Assembly (NCBI GenBank): GCA_019119355.1
Contig: DWXE01000043.1
Location: 87,277-151,276 of the forward strand
Direction of reading: 5' to 3'
DNA length: 64,000 nt
Source of the DNA: Candidatus Eisenbergiella merdigallinarum
Lineage (GTDB): Bacteria > Bacillota > Clostridia > Lachnospirales > Lachnospiraceae
The translations under genes and the position numbers were made by a program. The notes below the pieces were generated by a model. It did not search any database. It was not told the DNA's origin and saw only the letters and a program-made list of their open reading frames with translations. Below are positions 59,227 through 64,000 of this stretch, one piece after another (position 1 is the stretch's first letter; each line of letters starts with the position of its first letter).

Positions 59227-62200
59227 TCAGTCGTTGCCGTACAGGGTCTGCAGTTTCTGCAGATAATCGTATCTTTCCTTCGCGTTTTCAGCAGCCTGAT
59301 CCTGCAGACGGGCAGCCTTCTCAGCATCCTTCAGGGCCAGGGAAGCGTATCTCACCTCGCCGCCGATGAATTCCTTGAAGTCTTTGGTAGGAGCCTTGCT
59401 GTCCACGACGAACTTCTTGTCCGCAGCGGGATTGAAGCGGAACAGATGCCAGTAACCGGACTCTACCGCCAGTTTCTCTTCGGTCTGAGCCTTGCTCATG
59501 CCCTTCTTGATGCCGTGGTTGATGCAGGGAGCATAAGCGATGATCAGGGAAGGTCCCGGATAAGCTTCCGCTTCCGCGATCGCCTTCACGGTCTGGTTGT
59601 AGTCAGCGCCCATGGCGATCTGAGCCACATATACATAGCCGTAGCTCATGGCGATGCCTGCCAGATCCTTCTGCTTCACTTCCTTACCGCCTGCAGCGAA
59701 CTGCGCAACCGCGCCGGTAGGAGTCGCTTTGGATGCCTGGCCGCCGGTGTTGGAATACACCTCGGTATTGAATACCATCACGTTGATATCCTGGCCGCTC
59801 GCCAGCACGTGGTCCACGCCGCCGAAGCCGATATCGTAAGCCCATCCGTCGCCGCCGAAGATCCACTGGGATTTCTTGGACAGGAAGTCTTTGTTCTTCA
59901 CGATATCCTTGCAGGTATCGCAGTCTTTGCCTTCCAGCGCAGCAACCAGATGATCGGTCGCCTGACCGTTGGTCACGCCGCTGTTGAATGTATCCAGGTA
60001 TTCCTGGCAGGCAGCTTTCACGGCCTCGTCGTCGGAAGAAGCCAGAACCGCTTCCACCTTCTCCTTCAGGCCGCCTCTGAGCGCGTTCTGCGCCAGCAGC
60101 ATACCCATACCGAACTCGGCGTTGTCCTCGAACAGGGAGTTATCCCATGCGGGGCCTCTGCCGGCTTTGTTCACGGTGTAAGGGGTGCTCGGAGAGGAGT
60201 TGCCCCAGATGGAGGAACATCCGGTCGCGTTGGCGATGTACATTCTGTCGCCGAACAGCTGAGTGATCAGCTTCGCATAAGGGGTCTCGCCGCATCCCGC
60301 ACAGGCTCCGGAGAACTCAAGCAGAGGCTGCTTGAACTGGGAACCCTTCACGGTGGTTTCCTTGAATTTTTCCAGAACTTCGGGCTTCTCAGGCAGCGAC
60401 TGGCCATAGGCAAACAGCGCTTCCTTGGAAAGCTGGGTCTCGAGAGGAGCCATGGTCAGCGCCTTCTCGCCTCTCATACCGGGACATACGTTCGCGCAGG
60501 AGCCGCAGCCGGTACAGTCGAGAACGGATACGGAAACCGCGAACTTCTTGCCGGGCATACCAGTCATATCCAGAGCCTGGGTACCTTCGGGAGCGTTCGC
60601 CAGCTCTTCTTCCGTCATGACCACAGGGCGGATAACCGCGTGAGGGCAGACATAGGAGCAGAAGTTACACTGGATACACTTGGTGGAATCCCAGACGGGA
60701 ACGTTAACCGCGATACCTCTCTTCTCGTAAGCGGAGGAACCGGAAGGAGTGGAGCCGTCCACGTAATCCTTGAACGCGGATACGGGCAGCGTATTGCCTT
60801 CCTGAGCGCTTACCTTGGTCTGAATGTTGTTGACGAAATTCACAACGTCTTCTCTGCCGTCGGTCACGACCTTGTAGTCCAGACCTTCGTCTTCGCAGTT
60901 CTTCCAGCTCTCGGGAACGTCAACCTTGACAACGCCCTTCGCGCCGGCATCGATGGCAGCCCAGTTCTTGTCGACAACATCCTGGCCCTTACGTCCGTAG
61001 GTCGCCTTCGCAGCGGCCTTCATCAGCTCGTTCGCCTTCTCGGAAGGAATGATTCCGGTCAGCTCGAAGAATGCGGACTGCAGGATCGTGTTGATACGGG
61101 TGGGGCCCATTCCGGTCTCGATACCGATCTTCACGCCGTCGATGGTGTAGAAGTTGATGTTGTGATCCGCGATGAATTTCTTCATCTGGCCGGGCAGATG
61201 CCTGTCCAGCTCTTCCTGTGTCCAGGAGCAGTTGAGCAGGAAGGTGCCGCCGTCCACCAGTTCCTGAACCATGTTGTACTTGCGCACATACGCAGGGTTG
61301 TGGCAGGCCACGAAGTTCGCCTGGCGGATGAGGTAAGTGGATTTAATCTTCTTATGTCCGAAACGCAGGTGGGACATGGTCACACCGCCGGATTTCTTGG
61401 AGTCGTAATCGAAGTACGCCTGCGCATACATATCGGTGTTGTCGCCGATGATCTTGATGGAGTTCTTGTTCGCGCCTACGGTGCCGTCCGCGCCCAGACC
61501 CCAGAACTTGCAGTTCGTGGTTCCTTCGGGGGTGGTAACCAGCTCAGCGCCCAGCTTCAGGGACAGATTCGTCACATCGTCTTCGATACCGATGGTGAAT
61601 TTCTGTTTCTCCGTATTGTTGTATACGGCGACGATCTGAGCGGGGGTGGTGTCCTTGGAGCCCAGACCGTAACGGCCGGTGTAAACCGGAACGGAATCGA
61701 ACCTGGATCCCTTCAGGGCTGCGACTACATCCAGATACAGGGGCTCGCCCTGCGCTCCGGGCTCTTTCGTCCTGTCGAGAACGGTGATCTTCTTCACGGT
61801 CTCAGGAATGGCATCGATCAGGGCATCCGCGCAGAAAGGTCTGTACAGACGAACCTTAACGACGCCGACCTTCGCGCCTTCGGTCTTCACCAGATAGTCG
61901 ATGGTCTCTTCGATGGTGTCGTTTACGGAACCCATGGCAACGATCACGTGCTCCGCATCCGCCGCGCCGTAGTAGTTGAACAGTTTATAATCGGTGCCGA
62001 TCTTCTCGTTGACCTTGTCCATGTACATCTGAACGATTTCGGGAAGGGCATCGTAATAAGGGTTGCTCGCCTCTCTCGCCTGGAAGAAGATATCCGGGTT
62101 CTGAGCGGAACCTCTCTGGCAGGGATGATTCGGGTTGAGCGCATGCTTCCGGAACGCGTCGATGGCGTCCATATCGGTCATTTCCTTCAGATCTTCATAA

Positions 62201-62760
62201 TCCCAGGTCTCGATCTTCTGGATCTCATGGGAGGTACGGAAACCGTCGAAGAAGTTGATGAACGGAATGCTTCCCTTAATGGCTGCGAGATGTGCAACAG
62301 GGGTCAGGTCCATGACTTCCTGCACGCTGCTTTCGCACAGCATCGCACATCCGGTCTGACGACATGCATATACGTCGGAATGATCGCCGAAAATGCTCAG
62401 CGCATGGCTGGCAATGGCTCTCGCGGACACGTTGAACACGCCGGGAAGCTGTTCGCCTGCGATCTTGTACAGATTGGGGATCATCAGGAGCAGACCCTGG
62501 GATGCCGTATAGGTCGTCGTCAGGGCGCCCGCCGCCAGAGAACCGTGAACGGCGCCCGCCGCACCAGCCTCAGACTGCATTTCCGTGATCTTCACGGTCT
62601 GTCCGAACATATTCTTTCTGTCTGCTGTCGCCCATTCGTCCGTAGCTTCCGCCATCGGAGAGGAAGGGGTAATCGGATAGATCGCCGCTACATCGGTAAA
62701 TGCGTATGACGCATGGGCCGCTGCATGGTTACCATCCATGGTTTTCATTTTCCTAGCCAT
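59227..62760 (-). CDS. nifJ: Pyruvate:ferredoxin (flavodoxin) oxidoreductase
   Basis: A 1177-residue single-chain PFOR that converts pyruvate and CoA to acetyl-CoA and CO2 while reducing ferredoxin. Domain I starts with the YPITPSSPMAE motif. A two-cluster ferredoxin domain (CIQCNFCSYVCP and CTGCGSCANVCP, about 690-770) follows. A further CxxC (GACAGCGETPY) for the proximal cluster comes next, then the TPP site GGDGWAYDIGFGGVDH with YSNTGGQASKATPTG. The length matches clostridial PFORs. AAAGGAT precedes the ATG. Downstream lies the hydrogenase, the natural outlet for the reduced ferredoxin, and upstream a divergent LysR gene. Confidence 0.98.
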   Translation of the reverse strand: MARKMKTMDGNHAAAHASYAFTDVAAIYPITPSSPMAEATDEWATADRKNMFGQTVKITEMQSEAGAAGAVHGSLAAGALTTTYTASQGLLLMIPNLYKIAGEQLPGVFNVSARAIASHALSIFGDHSDVYACRQTGCAMLCESSVQEVMDLTPVAHLAAIKGSIPFINFFDGFRTSHEIQKIETWDYEDLKEMTDMDAIDAFRKHALNPNHPCQRGSAQNPDIFFQAREASNPYYDALPEIVQMYMDKVNEKIGTDYKLFNYYGAADAEHVIVAMGSVNDTIEETIDYLVKTEGAKVGVVKVRLYRPFCADALIDAIPETVKKITVLDRTKEPGAQGEPLYLDVVAALKGSRFDSVPVYTGRYGLGSKDTTPAQIVAVYNNTEKQKFTIGIEDDVTNLSLKLGAELVTTPEGTTNCKFWGLGADGTVGANKNSIKIIGDNTDMYAQAYFDYDSKKSGGVTMSHLRFGHKKIKSTYLIRQANFVACHNPAYVRKYNMVQELVDGGTFLLNCSWTQEELDRHLPGQMKKFIADHNINFYTIDGVKIGIETGMGPTRINTILQSAFFELTGIIPSEKANELMKAAAKATYGRKGQDVVDKNWAAIDAGAKGVVKVDVPESWKNCEDEGLDYKVVTDGREDVVNFVNNIQTKVSAQEGNTLPVSAFKDYVDGSTPSGSSAYEKRGIAVNVPVWDSTKCIQCNFCSYVCPHAVIRPVVMTEEELANAPEGTQALDMTGMPGKKFAVSVSVLDCTGCGSCANVCPGMRGEKALTMAPLETQLSKEALFAYGQSLPEKPEVLEKFKETTVKGSQFKQPLLEFSGACAGCGETPYAKLITQLFGDRMYIANATGCSSIWGNSSPSTPYTVNKAGRGPAWDNSLFEDNAEFGMGMLLAQNALRGGLKEKVEAVLASSDDEAVKAACQEYLDTFNSGVTNGQATDHLVAALEGKDCDTCKDIVKNKDFLSKKSQWIFGGDGWAYDIGFGGVDHVLASGQDINVMVFNTEVYSNTGGQASKATPTGAVAQFAAGGKEVKQKDLAGIAMSYGYVYVAQIAMGADYNQTVKAIAEAEAYPGPSLIIAYAPCINHGIKKGMSKAQTEEKLAVESGYWHLFRFNPAADKKFVVDSKAPTKDFKEFIGGEVRYASLALKDAEKAARLQDQAAENAKERYDYLQKLQTLYGND

Positions 62761-62798
62761 AAAAAATCATCCTTTCTTATGTTTTTTCGATATTCAAT

Positions 62799-62804
62799 AT
62801 TATA
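62799..62804 (-). promoter_or_regulatory. -10 box of the PFOR promoter
   Basis: A perfect TATAAT on the minus strand lies about 40 bases before the PFOR ATG. The -35 is poor, as would fit an activator-dependent promoter. Confidence 0.5.
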
Positions 62805-62827
62805 CATCCTCGGCACTTTCTATAGGC

Positions 62828-62855
62828 ATACATTTTTTATATGGAATTCATGTAT
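62828..62855. promoter_or_regulatory. Dyad in the divergent PFOR/LysR region, possible LysR site
   Basis: ATACAT and ATGTAT form an inverted repeat with a 16-base spacer centred near 62841, about 40 bases upstream of the PFOR -10 box. Position and symmetry suit a LysR-type activator site, but the spacing is longer than the classical T-N11-A. Confidence 0.4.
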
Positions 62856-63009
62856 TTTTTCATATTACATATTGCAGTTTTTTGGCGAAAAAGCTATGAT
62901 AAAAGCGGGTTTGCGGGATCGATTTGAATCCCGCCGCCAAATCGCAGGGAATGTACAAAATGAGATACATTCCGCCCCGCCAGGCCGCGAAAGAAAGGAA
63001 AGAGAGTGT

Positions 63010-63930
63010 ATGAATCCCAACGTTCTCCGTTATGCCATAGAAGTGGAACGGTGCCGCTCCATCACCAGGGCAGCCCGCCAGCTGTTCGTCAGCCAGCCGA
63101 ACTTAAGCCGCGACATCCGGGATCTGGAAGAAGAAATCGGGTTTTCCCTGTTCACCAGGAGCTCCAGGGGCGTTGTCCCCACGGAAAAAGGGCGGGAATT
63201 CCTCCTGCTGGCCCGGAAGGCGGTTCAGCAGTTTCAGGCGCTGGAAGCGTTCTGTTCCCATGAGGATAAGGACCGCCTGCAGCTGGAAATCTGCGTTCCG
63301 AAATCCCCCGGATTTTCGGCCTCCTTCGGCCAGTTTCTGTCCCGGTACGGCAGGGGGCGCACCCTGTCCGTGGACTACCGCGAAACCGGCGCGCTGGAGG
63401 CCCTGCAAAACGTTTCCATGCGCTGCTGTCACATGGCCGTCATCCGGATCTTCCGGCGGCACAGGGAAGCGTTGATCGCCCTGCTCCGCCAGAAGGAGCT
63501 CGCTTTCGAATCCCTTCAGGAATTCGAAGAACGGGCCGTTTTTTCCGACCGCCATCCCCTGGCTTCGGAACAGTCCCTGACCGAAGATATGCTGGAGAAA
63601 TTTCCGGAAATCGTCTGCGAGGACGCCTCCCTCGCCGCCTATTTCAACGAACCTGCCGCGGAGGGAAACGCCCGGGGGATCATCCGCGTGCAGGAGCACG
63701 GCAGCCTGCTGGATCTCCTCTCCCGGATTTCCGGTTCCTTCGCCTTCCTTCCTCCCCTTCCCGAACCGTTTCTCTCCGAACGCCATCTGGTCGCCAGGCC
63801 CGTTTCGGGGCCGTCCCGCGCCATGACAGATCTGGCGATCTACCCGGAGGATTCCCGCCTGACCCGGGCGGAGGAACAGTTTTTGAAACAGGTGAGGCTG
63901 GATATTTCCCGCACCCGGCGGGAGGAATAA
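63010..63930 (+). CDS. LysR-family transcriptional regulator
   Basis: A 306-residue LysR-type protein. The N-terminal winged HTH is LRYAIEVERCRSITRAARQL with FVSQPNLSRDIRDLEEEIG and LFTRSSRGVVPTEKG, followed by the linker helix and a co-inducer domain whose sequence is divergent. The start at 63010 follows GGAAAGAG. The earlier in-frame codons in the track are not preceded by a ribosome binding site. It is divergent from the PFOR gene across 250 bases, the usual layout for a LysR protein controlling its neighbour. The effector is unknown. Confidence 0.92.
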   Translation: MNPNVLRYAIEVERCRSITRAARQLFVSQPNLSRDIRDLEEEIGFSLFTRSSRGVVPTEKGREFLLLARKAVQQFQALEAFCSHEDKDRLQLEICVPKSPGFSASFGQFLSRYGRGRTLSVDYRETGALEALQNVSMRCCHMAVIRIFRRHREALIALLRQKELAFESLQEFEERAVFSDRHPLASEQSLTEDMLEKFPEIVCEDASLAAYFNEPAAEGNARGIIRVQEHGSLLDLLSRISGSFAFLPPLPEPFLSERHLVARPVSGPSRAMTDLAIYPEDSRLTRAEEQFLKQVRLDISRTRREE

Positions 63931-64000
63931 ACGGCGGGAAGCAGCAAAACCGGCTGCCGCAGAGGACGATCGAAAGCGCCGGCCAGCGGGAAAAAAATAC

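Noticed and set aside
59446-62709. Antisense ORF of 1087 codons across the PFOR gene
   Set aside because: It mirrors the PFOR coding frame, shows no recognisable domain and has no ribosome binding site. Long antisense frames are expected opposite GC-rich genes.
63931-64000. Features in the last 70 bases
   Set aside because: A few GC-rich dyads are present, but nothing that supports a gene or terminator.

Overview
The window reads as chromosomal DNA from an anaerobic, spore-forming, fairly GC-rich Firmicute, most likely a Lachnospiraceae (clostridial cluster XIVa) relative. The main evidence is an alpha/beta-type small acid-soluble spore protein, pyruvate:ferredoxin oxidoreductase next to a group-B-like [FeFe] hydrogenase, a fused accDA, two ECF vitamin-uptake S components plus a third of unknown ligand, and AGGAGG-type ribosome binding sites. 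The taxonomic call is inference from gene content, not a database result.

Layout. 1-9.5 kb: a truncated GT4 glycosyltransferase, DedA, a nitroreductase, a short conserved hypothetical gene, an orphan carB, two GT2 glycosyltransferases and a BRO-type antirepressor gene lying among gene remnants. 9.5-14.2 kb: an SfsA-MutY fusion, a DUF1653 protein and a GH92 alpha-mannosidase. 14.4-18.2 kb: accB-accC-accDA, read from a near-consensus promoter whose start point is covered by a FabT-type box. 18.4-20 kb: an ECF S component with pyridoxamine kinase, probably vitamin B6 salvage. 20-24.9 kb: a KdpDE-like two-component pair, a flavin reductase, PspC, DUF4097, DUF1700 and PadR, headed by a palindromic operator. 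25-30.7 kb: a lipoprotein with upstream 10-bp direct repeats, a sensor kinase and response regulator, a GH125 mannosidase, a YbaK-type deacylase, and folT under a THF riboswitch.

30.7-37.2 kb: a heterodimeric ABC exporter followed by tightly overlapped small enzymes (YjjG-like HAD phosphatase, MetH-activation-like protein, histidine phosphatase, aldose epimerase). 37.2-47 kb: a proteostasis locus transcribed tig-clpP-clpX-(attenuator-like leader)-lon-engB, then an AI-2E permease, D-2-hydroxyacid dehydrogenase, truA and a VanZ-like protein. 47.2-50 kb: another ECF S component, the spore protein, a CBS-pair protein, a DJ-1 protein and a CYTH protein. 50-55.1 kb: a LacI-regulated glycogen/maltodextrin operon (lacI-glgP-malQ) with twin operators. 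55.1-57.4 kb: decayed radical-SAM and membrane-protein genes and an AlbA_2/ATPase-type regulator. 57.6-64 kb: hydrogenase and PFOR, with a divergent LysR regulator.

Most of the window is ordinary core metabolism. The points most worth a second look are the SfsA-MutY fusion, the palindrome/leader-ORF/terminator structure directly in front of lon, the 10-bp-period repeats next to the two-component operon, the FabT box, the THF riboswitch, and the BRO cassette between inverted repeats. I found no CRISPR array, tRNA, rRNA or complete insertion sequence. I could not establish a clearly new multi-gene system.
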